Assembly: GCA_003013855.2 (NCBI GenBank)
Contig: ML058407.1
Span: 4,730,372 to 4,794,371, forward strand
DNA: 64,000 bases
Source of the DNA: Liriodendron chinense
Lineage: Eukaryota; Streptophyta; Magnoliopsida; Magnoliales; Magnoliaceae
Direction: 5' to 3'
Positions 44,750 to 55,804 of the stretch are shown one piece after another. How positions within the stretch are numbered: position 1 is the first letter of the stretch; the number at the start of each line of letters is the position of its first letter. The position numbers were made by a program, and so were the translations under genes. The notes beneath the pieces were generated by a model, which was given only the letters and a program-made list of their open reading frames with translations, was not told the DNA's origin and did no database searches.

Positions 44750-45908
44750 TGTTGAGCCTCCAATTTATACATGTCATAGCCCATTACATCACATTATATG
44801 CATGCTTTTCATGTTTAAAGACTAATCTAATACATATTTTTGTGATTATAGGAATGAGAGAAGATTTCACCAATTCATGGTTAAAAGAGTCACTTTGTAT
44901 GCATTGAAGATCAATAGAACAAGTGCCAAAGAATGGTGAAGAAAGAGAGGACAAAGAGAAGAAGAAAGAAAGAAGAAAAATGAAGAGTAATAGGAGGTCC
45001 GACCGGTCAAGACCTATAATGTCAAAACCGGTCGACCACATGTAAACAGCAAGTTGCAGCTTTCTAAATCCGATTTTTGGGTTTCCTAAGTGCGGGAGGA
45101 CTCCGTAGTTTCGCGATTCTTCTAAGTTGGTGACGCCTCTAAGCTATAAAAGGACACCTATAGCCTCTTCCTAACCCATCTAGCAACGTGGGGAGCAAAG
45201 AGATCAAGACTTAGGAGGCTTCCTAGCCTCCTATAACTAGTTTTCTTCTTCTTCTAGTTCTAGTTTCTAGTTTTTAATGCTTTCTTCTAGTTAACCTCTT
45301 AGCTAGACCTAAGAGGTGAAGTTACTACAATGCTTTAATTCGTTTCTTCAAGTACCCTTTACTTATTTATGGATTTTCAAGTTCTAGTTTGAATAAAGGT
45401 TGGATTTTTAGAAGTTTTGTGAGAGTTTGTGTACTCCGGACATGAGTTCCTTACAATTCTCTGAGATTACCATGATTGGGTTGTTTGAATTCGAATTGTA
45501 GTAACCCTTGAGCATGTCATAGTCTCTTGGCATGGCTGTTACTCCGAAGGCTACAAGTTCAAGTTCTATGTGCTTCATTAAAACTAGAAATCTAATTTTC
45601 AGATTTAAGTGGGACTGTTTGTGCTTGAATGTTATATCCTCCAATTAGATGAGAGATAGGACTTTAATTCTAATTGTGTTGTGCTTGGATGAATGGATTG
45701 GTATTAAACTACTACAAGTGGATCCTTGATGCTCTAGTTCTTCTTATTTTTAGATTTTCCTATTTTATGTGAAAAACTATTTTCTTAAACTTCTTATATT
45801 CTAGTTATTAGAGTACTTGGAATTGTTTACCTCTTTCCCTATGAATCGACCTCGGTTGTACCCAGAATTATTACTACATCGCAGCCTTGCACTTGAGGCG
45901 AGCGAACA
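44750..45908 (+). mobile_element. Element G 3' LTR
   Basis: 1159 bp, 46 bp shorter than the 5' LTR. Most of the difference is loss of the GACCGGTC region (about 45000-45045). TATA at about 45142. Confidence 0.9.
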
Positions 45909-46624
45909 CCGTCCAATGTCAGTGTCCTCCTTATGACGGTCAATTGACACACTCAGAGAAGTGTTATGCCTAATACTTGACAACAAATACACTTCAGCCT
46001 GCTCTCTAAAATATCCCAATCCTTCAACAAGGACCTTTGTCAGCCTCGGAGGAGGAATGTAGATTGGATCATCAATAGAGCTGTTGTTCCAGATCAGAGC
46101 ATATTGATGCACCCACCATCTCAGCTAGCCATAAGGACCGCCAGTCTTTCGATAAAGGCCAGGAAGCATGAACCTTGCACCCATTCGCGTCATTAGAAGT
46201 TGATGCCATATCCACTTCTAGTGAGCAAGACCGGTGTCGTACACCGGCTCTACTTTGGTTACATCCGATAACGTTATCGGAACACCCTAATCATATCCGA
46301 ATTGCCTGGCAAACCGGCTAGGGTAATAAGGCTCCCTCCAGAACTCTATTCCTTCGTACAATGGAAGTGAAGCAGTGCGAATAGACACCAAGAACACCCT
46401 ATCAAGATTATTCACTAGAATGCTCATTGTCAGTGACTTCTCGATCCTCTTCGACATTAGAAATAGGAAAGTGGTAGAAGCAAATCTCCACCCAACTGTC
46501 GATTTTGGAAGCTATCCAATCAGATGACAGCGTTATCATTTCAAGTTTTCTATAGCAATAAAGAGGCGCGTAATCGGTGTGGAGATACCGAAAGAGATCC
46601 ATCCCATATGTCCATGGAAAATAT
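45909..46624 (-). pseudogene. T2 antisense gene, middle part (PMD C-terminal side)
   Basis: Pieces in several frames. At about 46290-46335 the minus strand reads EPYYPSRFARQFGYD, a hallmark of plant mobile domain proteins. At 46112-45914 it reads HQYALIWNNSSIDDPIYIPP and LVEGLGYFREQAEVYLLSSI. A TAG stands where the family has Gln after FGYD. It was continuous with 40404 downward before G inserted (duplication ccgtc). Confidence 0.65.
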
Positions 46625-48551
46625 TGTTAGTGCACTTTTCTGTGGCACACTAGTGCACCTTGTTTGTCAATCACTTAGGTTAGTGAGTCTAGTGTCGGTT
46701 GAGCTTAATGAAGACAAAGACCGAAGACACAAGACGGACCAGCTACATCAAGGATGAAGAAACAGGTTAAAGAGATGCCTTGGTGTGCCTTGCCTTGAAC
46801 CTACCCAAAACCATAACCTCTTAGATGACTTGAACCATCTAGGTATACCCTTAGTCATCATCATTAGTCTTAGAACTCCATGAAAAACATGATAAGTTAG
46901 ACTAGTTAAAGAGGTGGAAGCTGCTGTGATCAAAACAGCTCAAACAACAGTTTCTGATTGATCTCCTATCAATCGGACATTGGCTCCGATAGGACTCCGA
47001 TCAACCGGACCGAAGTTCCGATCAATGGAAAATTATCCCAACAAACTTGAAAATCCACTGGACATATTTCCAATCAATCAAACAGTCTTTCGATCCATCA
47101 GAAGGGGTCAGTCCGATCAATCAGAATATCTTCCAGAGAATTCACTGGACTGATTTTCGATCAATCGGACATGTCTCCGATCAATCGGACTGGTCTCCGA
47201 TTAATCGGATCCTTTTTCCGACCAATCGGAGATGCGAGAATCTGCCCGTTTTTTTACCATTGGAAGAAAATCTATTTAAAGAGGGGGATTCATTTTTGAG
47301 CTTAAGAGAGGGGATTTTGAGGAGATAGAGGCAACCATTACTAGAGACCATCAGAGGCTCTATCCCAAACCCATAGCAAGCCATTCTCCTTGTGTTTTTA
47401 TCACAAGCTTGGGCCATTCAATGGCATCTTGAGAATGGACTTGTTCCCTCTTGATTCCTAGGGTTTAGACACCTTAATCATAGTTAAATCCCTTGTCTAA
47501 AAACTACCTAGGATTCCAAATAGGTGTATTCCTCTAGGAAACCTATTTTCTACCATTTGTAAAGAATTCACCATTCCCTAGCACCTTGGGCATCTCCAAT
47601 GGAGCATCACATGCAAGGTTGCTGATCTTGGAGCTGAAGCCTTGGCAAAGAAGCTAGCGTCAAAGATCGGGGGAGCACAAGGGGAGCTGATTAAAGCACG
47701 GGAGAGCAAGAAGAAGCAACCCAAAGCAGCGCTACAAAGGGGCTCAATCCGACAAGTAAGGTTGTCTTGTTAGGAGTTCATCCACTCAATTCCCTGTGGG
47801 AGTTGAGTGTAGAGTTTGTTTGAAAAACTCGAACTAGGGTCGTTAGCCGATCCTTGGCCTGTTAGTCGGCCTAAAATCTAGGGACGTTAGCCAGTTCCTT
47901 GGTACGTTTGTCGGGCCTAAACCAAGTCGTCAAGGGGGAGCCACCAACACGGGTGCAAATGTGTAGGTTGGGAGGAACCTGTAAACTCCCCGGTTGGGTG
48001 GATCCGAGTTAAAATACCTTGGTTGGGAGGAACCAGATTTAAACTCCCCGGTGAATGCCAGTGTGCTCAAAGGGGTTGGGTACTTGAACCGGAAGTGGAG
48101 TAGACAAGTAGTCGAACCACTATACATCCTTGTGTTTGTGATTGTTCTTGAGCATATTTCTCTTTATGCATTGAGTTTAATTGGTTAATTATGAATGCTT
48201 AGTTAGGAATGCATGCTAGGCACTTGATAGGCACCGCCACACTCACAAGATGTACTTTCACTACCTCATGTTGACTTGAGCATTTCTTGATCCATCCTCT
48301 ATAGTCCACATGTGTTGAATAGACTAGGTTGCTGATTGCACTTATCATTTGCTAGTCTTTTGATTGGACCCACTTAAGCTTGGAAGCCGAAAGTATTCTC
48401 ACTTAGTTTAATTTGTTAAATTGTGTAAGTAGGCGAAAAGAATTTCAAAAGGTCCTAATCACCCCCTCCTATAAGTTTAGCCATAATTCTAGTTGCTCTT
48501 TAAGCTTCCGCACATACGAAGGTGCCGTGTTAGACTACGGACGTACTTTCT
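46625..48551 (+). mobile_element. Solo LTR D of the C/E family
   Basis: 1927 bp, starting TGTTAGTGCACTTTTCTGTG and ending ACGTACTTTCT (other copies end ...TTTCA). No internal sequence follows: the T2 antisense gene resumes directly. TATA-like TATTTAAAGAGG near 47272. Its promoter array is made of TCCGATCAATCGGA motifs instead of GACCGGTC. No clear target duplication is seen (left aatat, right accac). Confidence 0.8.
46960..47235 (+). repeat. TCCGATCAATCGGA array in solo LTR D
   Basis: At least eight copies or near-copies of the near-palindrome (T)CCGAT(C/T)AATCGGA in about 275 bp, densest at 47155-47230. It is placed just upstream of the TATA-like box. Confidence 0.8.
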
Positions 48552-49712
48552 ACCACCTGCAGAAGAAATGCCACGGGCGATAAGCCACATTCATCCCTCG
48601 CCCAGGTTGATCTTTGTTATTGGCAATATTGCCAAAATCCTTATATAGACTGCACAACACCGTTGGTGCTAAAGAATATCGATGGCCATTTGCAAGAGCT
48701 CCTACCATGACAAAGCAAGAAACCCTAACCCCATAAGCACTCTTAGAACTGGCAACACAACTGCCGACAACCAGTAAGCTAAGAAGCCTGCTAGTTCACA
48801 AGTCGACGTAAGCTCATTCGAATTATGGAATCTATGTTCGAAACGTTCATTCATCAAGGCTCGGTCTTCTTGTGGGGTTTTATATTCTTCATAATCAATG
48901 CTTCAAAAAGAAAGGAACATTCCACGTTAGAAGCAGAAGCAAAGAAATTGAAAGCATGCAAAACATGAAATACAAAAGTGAGTATCAAAAGAAATGTTAC
49001 TTCATCCACTGGCTGAAGTAAATCAACCAGTCGTCGTAATGAATCTTTGTAATATTGTCGAACTGCGACAACTTAGCAAACAGCTCCAGACAAGCCTTCG
49101 AATGAGAAGCATCTTGAGGACTTTTAAGCTAAAACGAAGACAGCTCTTCATTAGTTGGGATATATTCTTGGTAGAATTCTCCTAGTATGGACAAGCCAGT
49201 ATCATCCGGAGATCCCATAAAGTTATGCTCATCTCCCCATACGAAAAGTGGAATGAATTGGTAACAGGAGACCAGTAATTCAAGAAGCTCCTGAATGATT
49301 TTTGGGATCGTAGAAGAAATGTCCAGATGTTGCATCGATAGCCTGATATAGGCCGACTTACTTCAAAACCCTCTCATGACGGACTAAAATCTCTTATGCC
49401 CATGGCTCATAACCAACTGCTCGTTCAGATGGCCTCACGTATGGAAACCTCTCGTTGCCCACATCATTGTCTTGTTCGTATGCCGAAACCTTTGTTGAAT
49501 TGTCTTAAAATAATGGACTAGATAATGAGCGTGAGGATCACAAGTCGGCGCAAGGAAAACCATTTCCCTTGGGAGACCTACCTGCTGCTCTCTCCCATCG
49601 TCAACCAGTAAATAGTCAACAATTGCTCAGTGGCATATGTCCACCTTTTAGCTCCGTAGAACTGAAAAGGGACTTGAACGTTGGATGGCTTGATACTCAG
49701 GAGAGGCCTGTG
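48552..49712 (-). pseudogene. T2 antisense gene, plant mobile domain core
   Basis: In pieces the minus strand gives LLSIKPSNVQVPFQFYGAKR and WTYATEQLLTIYWLTMGE (49690-49590), then a FPYVRPSERA word, KLSQFDNITKIHYDDWLIYF (about 49075-49010) and an exon end at 49001 with donor GTAACA. The next exon, from about 48903, has ELAGFLAYWLSAVVLP and SLAPTVLCSLYKDFGNI, typical of the plant mobile domain (PF10536) found in MAIN/MAIL1 and in Tat retrotransposons. Several frameshifts and stops are present. Confidence 0.7.
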
Positions 49713-51259
49713 TGTTTGCTTCCCCAAGTGTAGGGTTGCGATGTAGTAATAATCTCGGTAAGACCGAGGTCGATCCACAGGGACTTGTGTAGGAAATCAC
49801 AAAATACTGCTAATGGTTTCTACTGAAGAGCTAACTATCAGAATTTTAGTAATTTGATGAAGATAACACTTTTGAACTAAACTGAAGGTAATCAATTAAT
49901 AAAAAGGCACTAGGGGTTCAAGGATCCACTTGTAGCAATCCTTGATGCTCAATTCGCTGTGGTTTCTCACTTTCTCAACTAGAATCGAAATTAAGTTCTA
50001 TTTAGTTGGATGATAGAGCAGTTGAAACAAACAATCTGTCATATGCATGATTCATGTACATGATTCTCTCAATTCAAGCTAGGACTTGAGCACACTCAAT
50101 TGCATAGGTCAGTCCCAATTCCAATAGGTTAGGATCACAACCATAATCATCTTTAAATCCTGTCACAAGATAAAACTAGATCATGATTTGAACTTGATCC
50201 AAATCACATACACAATCTTACATACTTCAGAAATTTCAGAAAAATAGACCTTTGGCATGAAGCTCCCACATGAAGATCATAGATCTAGAGCGTATTGAAT
50301 CCAATTCCTCGGATCATACAGGTCTAAACTAGCTCAAAACAGTTAAGAACTCTAGCAATTCTTCTAAATATCAATGAGCCATCATAAGATTAAGAAAAAC
50401 TACTTAGAACTTTATTTAAACTTCAAACCATTGTTCTTCACTAATAATCCAACTTGAAACCAAATCAAACAAATTGAAACATCTTAGATTCACTACAAGC
50501 TTCACCTCTTAGCCTTAGCTAAGAGGTTTAGCCGTTCATGATCCAAGGAAACATGAAAACAACTAAACAAAGCATAAAACTAAAAAAAACAAACTAGGAG
50601 GAGTTGTAGAACTCCTAATCCGACTTCCGTCGTCTCCCACTGTGCTCAATCACTTCTAGCATACCTTAGGAAGAAGCCCTAGGTCCCCTTTTATAGAATA
50701 ACGCAGAAGGTTCCAGATTGTGCAAGAATTCCCAGAGTGCGCAGAGAAAATCGGAGCTTGTGGGACACGCCCTATTACGTAGATGACCGGGCGCAGGACC
50801 GGTCTGAGCTCCTGGACGACCGGTCGCATGACTAGTCTAAAAAACGTAAAAACAGTCCAGAGAGTTTTTCACAAATTTAGACCCATATTTTAATTCAACG
50901 ACCGGTCAGACGACCGGTCTGAGTAGTGGACGACCGATCGCACGACCGGTCCTGATAGGTCCAGTGAGTTTTGGCCGCAGGGCCCCTTCTGTTGAGTGTT
51001 CAGACCGGTCGGACGACCGGTCCTGGGCTATGGATGACCGGTCTTCAGTGTCTTCTTGTGCTTTCTTTCTTCTATCCTTCGACGCTTGGTCTTTTGATCT
51101 TCAATGCTTGTAAATAGCATCTTTAAGCCTTCAATTGATGAATCCTCTCTCTCATTCCTATAACCACAAAACCATGCATTAGTTGGGTCTTTAATCATCT
51201 ATTTCAAGCATAGTTAGTGATAAAATGGGGTTAGAATATGCACATTTAAGAGCTCAACA
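49713..51259 (-). mobile_element. Solo Athila-like LTR (L7)
   Basis: 1547 bp, from TGTTTGCTTCCCCAAGTGTA to AAGAGCTCAACA, flanked on both sides by ctgtg (49708-49712 and 51260-51264), an exact duplication with no internal sequence. Removing it and one copy of the duplication makes the T2 antisense frame continuous. Its promoter array (about 50785-51045) is of the GACCGGTC type in the form GACGACCGGTC. TATA (minus) at about 50686. Confidence 0.93.
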
Positions 51260-51831
51260 CTGTGCCTCATAAGAGATTTCTCATGTGTGATGACTTGGTC
51301 AGTATAGGGGTTTACAATGGAGAAACTGCACGACATAATGATCTTGTTTCCATCCCAGCCGATCTTCATCCGGTCATTCTTCAGATCGACAAGCTGTGTC
51401 GATTGCTCTGCCTGACTAACTTCCTTATCCGATTTCTTACCTTGATTCCATCTCTTCTTCTTCTTCTGAATTTCTTGATTATCCTCGGGATGTTGGTTAA
51501 ACAAACTAGAAGGACCTGCCTCAATGACACTAGGAGCACCAATAAGCTGATAATACCAAGAGGACCATTCTTCTTCAATCCCTTGCATCAAAGGTTCAGA
51601 TGCGGTTTTATCTACATAAATACACAGTAACACCTCATGGGGAAGTTGCTTAATGCGACCATAGAAATCCTTTACTTCAGGATCGACTATTGCAGAGAAG
51701 CACAAACGATACTTTGCTTTAGATGGATTGACAACATCTTCAGCCACCCTCTTCTTCCCGTGTTGCATAGATGAAGGACCAGAAACTTGCGATCCGGAAG
51801 CTTCACCAGAAGATCTAGTCATTTCTGCCAT
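51260..51831 (-). pseudogene. T2 antisense gene, 5' end
   Basis: ATG at 51831 (MAEMTRSSGEASGSQ), then an open frame of 190 codons up to L7. Ser/Gly/Lys-rich N-terminus; then VKDFYGRIKQLPHEVLLCIY, a basic KKKKRWNQGKK segment and KNDRMKIGWDGNKIIMSCSF. The last codons before L7 join in frame to RPLLSIKPSN at 49707. This part is undamaged. Confidence 0.7.
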
Positions 51832-52973
51832 GATTTGCTACGGCACGCAAAGAAGGAAACATCAGGAGAAAGCTTCATTGTATGCAACAAAGCAACACAA
51901 TAAGGTACGCATCATAAAAAACAAAATCATATAATCCAATCATGGATTGCCCACATAAACAAATCACGACCTACAAAAAATGGGAGTAACAAAATTCAAG
52001 CGCATATTTGACAAATAAGCACACACATGTCACAAGCGCTTGGCAAAGACAAGAAACAATCCCAACATCAGATGTACACAATTGTTTACACACAACAAAC
52101 CTCGCATGCATTCGAAGCACTGTAAGTGCAGTCTGACCGGTACACCCTGAACCTTCCTAAATGGACAATTGTAGGCCGTAAAAAATTGAAACAGGTAGCA
52201 TATTATAGGCCCAAGGTACTGAGTTCCAATCATGTTCAAGTTTTAAGCAATCTGGCCGCAAACAGCATCGAATTTAACCAAGAATAGAGCCAGATATGCC
52301 ATTTTTTCACCAAGGGCGAAGGGGACACCAAAATTCTAAAATTTCACTAAGTAGTGAGACCACATGCGCCCAAGGTGGAGCCCTAGGTGCATGTGGCCTC
52401 TCACATATGCCTAGTCCACAAGTTTTGGAAATGCAAAATCCATCATATGAATCACCAGGCGCATGTGCATGATGACATGAGCCCAGCCCAAAAGAAGAAG
52501 ATAAACAAGTTCAAAATACAATGCACCAAGCGCATGTGCATCACCACATGCGCCCATCTCCAAGTTGCGGGAGAAAGCTAAGTCTTGAACAGTGCTCTGG
52601 GCGCATGTCCATAACAACATGCGCCCGGGACATGCGCCCACCCTTGTGGCAATGCAACATGCACCTAGTGTGGGAATCCTTCACCGAAAAACGGTTGGAA
52701 GGCCACATGCGCCCACCCCTATGGCAATGCAACATGTGCCTAGTGTGGGAATCCTTCACAGAAAAATAGTCGAAAGGCCACATGCGCCCATGAAGTGACC
52801 ACATGCGCCCAAGGCTCCTAGAAATGCTCTCTCACCTCAGAGAAATTTGCTCATTTGACTCAGAAAATGTTGAAATGACACAGTGAGTCGGCTATTTATA
52901 CTTGAGCCTGGCGAACCGGTGCACTGCACTGGCCTGACGTAAGCATCCAGCGCAGCACACCGGGGGGGCACTT
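51832..52973 (+). other. T2 region between antisense gene and 3' LTR
   Basis: No protein gene is supported. It contains a cluster of CATGCGCCC motifs (52360-52810) with a tandem duplication of about 70 bp ('gtgggaatccttcac...gccacatgcgccca'). It also holds a minus-strand TATAAATA (52893-52900) that could drive the antisense gene, and the polypurine tract at the right end. Confidence 0.6.
52893..52900 (-). promoter_or_regulatory. Possible TATA box of the T2 antisense gene
   Basis: TATAAATA on the minus strand, 73 bp inside the 3' LTR. T1 has the same octamer at 27024-27032. Here the ATG is about 1.06 kb away, with the CATGCGCCC cluster in between. Confidence 0.45.
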
Positions 52974-53689
52974 GTTGGGGCTCAAATTCGTACCCATGGT
53001 AAAACAGCATCTAGCGATCCATCTACGATGATTCAGATCAGTTTCGAGATCAAGAATACCCAAAAATTGTCAGTGCAACCCTAACCACATGGCCATGGCC
53101 AAAGCCTGCAAATGACATTTTGGAGCAGAACTAGACATGCGGATTGCCGCCAAAGGATCCGTAATGCCTTAAAACCCTTAGACCATGAATTTCGAAGTCA
53201 CGCAGTGCATATCTTTACCTATGCACCTCGAAATGTGTTTCACCCTTTCTCGAAGCTGACCGAAAGGGTCCGAAAGCCTACAAGTACCATTTCAGAGAAA
53301 ATCTAGACATCCATATCACCGGAAAATGATCTAGAGCACCCTAAAATCCTTAAATACCAAGTTTGAAGTCCCTGCGGCGCATATTTTCATGTACGTGCTT
53401 CCTGGAACAATGTTGCTATACGAAGAGCCGACTCGGAGGCTCCAAATTAGGAAGGAACTACCAAAATTTGCAACATCTGGACCTTCGCACCCCATCCTGT
53501 TCATTCAATAGGTCGATCCCAACCTAAAAGTGGCTTGGCATCAATGACTACAATCCCAGAAAAGGTAGTTGTCCTCTAGAGGTCTCTCGTCGAAGCCTAA
53601 TCCTGAAAAAATCCTAAGTCTGGAAGTTTTCTCTCTTGCAGAATGTTGAAACTTGAAATTTGGCTAAGTAGTGGGAAGTGTGAAAAATT

Positions 53690-54412
53690 CCAAGAGGGAG
53701 ATGTGCCCGGCCTTAGACCACATGCGCGTGAAACATGCACCCGGAAGGAAATGATCCGGACAACTTCCCGGAAACTGTTCGAAAATACCACCGAAAAATC
53801 ACATGCGCTCGGCCTAAAGAGACATGCGCCCGGCATGAAATCACATGCGCCCGGATTCTTACACTTTTACTTCCGCCCAGCACATGTGCTCGAAAATTGT
53901 CTCAGAAACACATGCGCCAGGAAATACCCACCGGATCGGACCCAAACCCAATTGCACTACTATAAATAGCAGGTCCACCTGATGGCAACCAGCGACCTCA
54001 TTCCCTTCTGACCTCAGAGCGACGCAAGTGGTAACATGCGCCCTCTCCATTATCCCTCACCGGATGCCCTTGTTGGAAAGGTTTCCCTTGCCAGAATCTC
54101 TTGCCGGAACCCAAAATTGCACTACCGTCGGATAGGTTTCCCTCGCCGGAATCCCTCGCTGGAAAGGGATTTCCCCCGTTGGAACCAAGTGCAGAGGGAG
54201 AGAAATCCTGGAATTCACTAAGTAGTTGACTTTCACCACTTTGCAGAGGGACATGTGCCCTCTTTTGCTTGTCGAAAAATACAGATTTGCACCAAGTGCA
54301 TGGGGACATGCGCCCACTCTGTCTTGGACAGAAAATATGAAAAATTGCACTAAGTTTAGGGGCCACATGTGCTTGAGACTGGGCGCATGTGCAAAAGCAC
54401 ATGCGCCTAGGA

Positions 54413-54482
<70 letters not shown>

Positions 54483-54660
54483 TTTCACTAAGTTGGGCAC
54501 ATGCGCCCGAGAGAATCTCTCTATTTTCACTAAGTTGGGCACATGCGCCCGAGAGAAGGCCACATGCGCCCACCTCCTAGGCACATGCGCCTACCAATCC
54601 ACTAACACTGCTACATGTGCCCAATGCACTCCAACATGCACCCACACCCCCCTCCATGCA
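53690..54660. repeat. CATGCGCCC arrays in the T2 LTR
   Basis: Copies of (A)CATG(C/T)GCCC(G/A) recur every 20-60 bp on both sides of the TATA box. Some are in inverted pairs, for example GGCGCATGTG, five bases, CACATGCGCC near 54381. The same motif fills 1585-1770 and 2100-2346 in the left copy. Confidence 0.8.
54415..54480. repeat. CT microsatellite in the T2 LTR
   Basis: About 65 bp of uninterrupted TC repeats. The homologous tract at 2276-2294 is only about 19 bp. Confidence 0.95.
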
Positions 54661-54830
54661 CCTGGACGCTGGTTGGAGGTGTGGATCTTCCATCATATCG
54701 CCCACCTTCGATCAGCATCGGTTTTCGATCAAACCGCCTCTTCTAGATGCACACTGACAAGATCTATCCATCCCCCAGATCGAATTCTCCAACGGTCGAT
54801 GATAAATGGCCCAAACTAGTGTTTTAATAA

Positions 54831-55560
54831 AAAATGACCAATACTTGTCAATTTTACAACTCCATAAATCCTCCAAAAAAGCTGGAAACGGCCGAAATCG
54901 TGGAGAATTGGGCGGAATTGGACCAAACCCGAGAAAGAGACTTCTCTTCTATGTAATATAATACACCATAATCATGCACCACAATGAGGTTATCCGATCT
55001 CAGGACCCTCGAATACCCTAATTAAGCGGTCAACAAGCCCAATACTTAGTCATTTTCAGCCCTGGGGAAGTGCCTTGTCGGCTCGAAAATTGACTTACGT
55101 CGAGCGAAACGAAATGTGATCGCACTGATGCTAGAGTGGATCCAGCATCATTACGATCCTCGTGGACATGATCCATCCCTGTTTAAAGACGATCATCCCC
55201 GGTATTCACTAAATACCCCGATCAGACTGCAAATAGGTCCACTACTTAGTCATTTTCAGCCTTGGGAAGAGCCCTGTTGGCTTGGAAATTAACTAATGCC
55301 AAGTGAAATCAACTGCGATCTCAAACACACTAAGGCAAAGCTAATGCACTCATGTTATAAAACTAGCTTAGTTAAACATTCAAAGGGCACCGATCCCTAT
55401 CATTTATCAGAAATTGGCATAAATGGGCACCTATCAGACCCGATACTCAGTCACTTACAAGCATCAGAAATGGCCGATCCAGTCCATTGAATTTGAATCC
55501 TCGAAGGATCTTGGCTTGATATAGCCTATTTGATCTCAAATCGATCATCAAAAAGTATCC
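54831..55560. repeat. Degenerate ~200-bp repeats, unassigned
   Basis: No gene. A block 'cttagtcattttcagcc(c/t)tggg' with following sequence occurs at about 55045 and 55240, with a third weak copy near 55440. It may be the end of the T2 LTR or the start of another element's post-pol region; I cannot separate these. Confidence 0.45.
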
Positions 55561-55804
55561 CGGAGAAAGAATGTTCTCGAAGATGAGTCGTCAGACTCTA
55601 GATTGAACACATTTATTTCATTGTACAAAGCTCCATTCATCCTGGATAAAGGTCCGAGGTTAAACCTAAGGGACTATGGTTATCATCGAAAATTGTAATC
55701 AAAGAGTTCATCTGAAATATTTCATTATAAACTACCATCGCTAAGACCAGTTGATGTATATCCCATCCAAAGTGGGATCCGTCAGTTGAGAAGCTAAGGT
55801 AATA

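Larger units (their letters stand above)
40405..45908 (+). mobile_element. Element G: non-autonomous Athila-like element with one unknown ORF
   Basis: 5504 bp. LTRs 40405-41609 and 44750-45908, with an exact target duplication ccgtc at 40400-40404 and 45909-45913. Asp-tRNA-type primer site TTTTTGGCGCCATTGCCGGG from 41611. A single ORF, a conserved 3' region and polypurine tract GGTTGGGGGGGTG before 44750. No gag, protease, RT or integrase. It sits in the T2 antisense gene. Confidence 0.92.
38078..54573 (+). mobile_element. Element T2: 3' half of a Tat-like element, interrupted by G, D and L7
   Basis: What remains is the post-pol repeat region (38078-39164), an antisense PMD gene (39165-51831), a region with CATGCGCCC motifs, a polypurine tract (CCGGGGGGGCACT, about 52960-52973) and the 3' LTR from 52974. 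Gag and pol are missing; the left side ends at element C. The order of parts is the same as in T1. The right LTR end is not certain; the end given is the last position supported by comparison with 860-2346. Confidence 0.75.
52974..54830 (+). mobile_element. T2 3' LTR
   Basis: Starts TGTTGGGGCTCAAATTCG after the polypurine tract and aligns with 860-2346 up to about 54573. TATA box CTATAAATAGCAGG at about 53960. CATGCGCCC arrays lie on both sides of it (53690-53930 and 54245-54660), together with a long CT tract. A TAATAAAAAATG poly(A)-like word is near 54825. The true right end is not determined. Confidence 0.65.

Noticed and set aside
46620..48556. Target site duplication for solo LTR D
   Set aside because: Left aatat and right accac do not match; I report D as a solo LTR on length and ends only.
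54221..54819. 197-codon open frame through the T2 LTR
   Set aside because: It crosses the CT microsatellite, giving a Leu-Ser repeat; no support as a gene.
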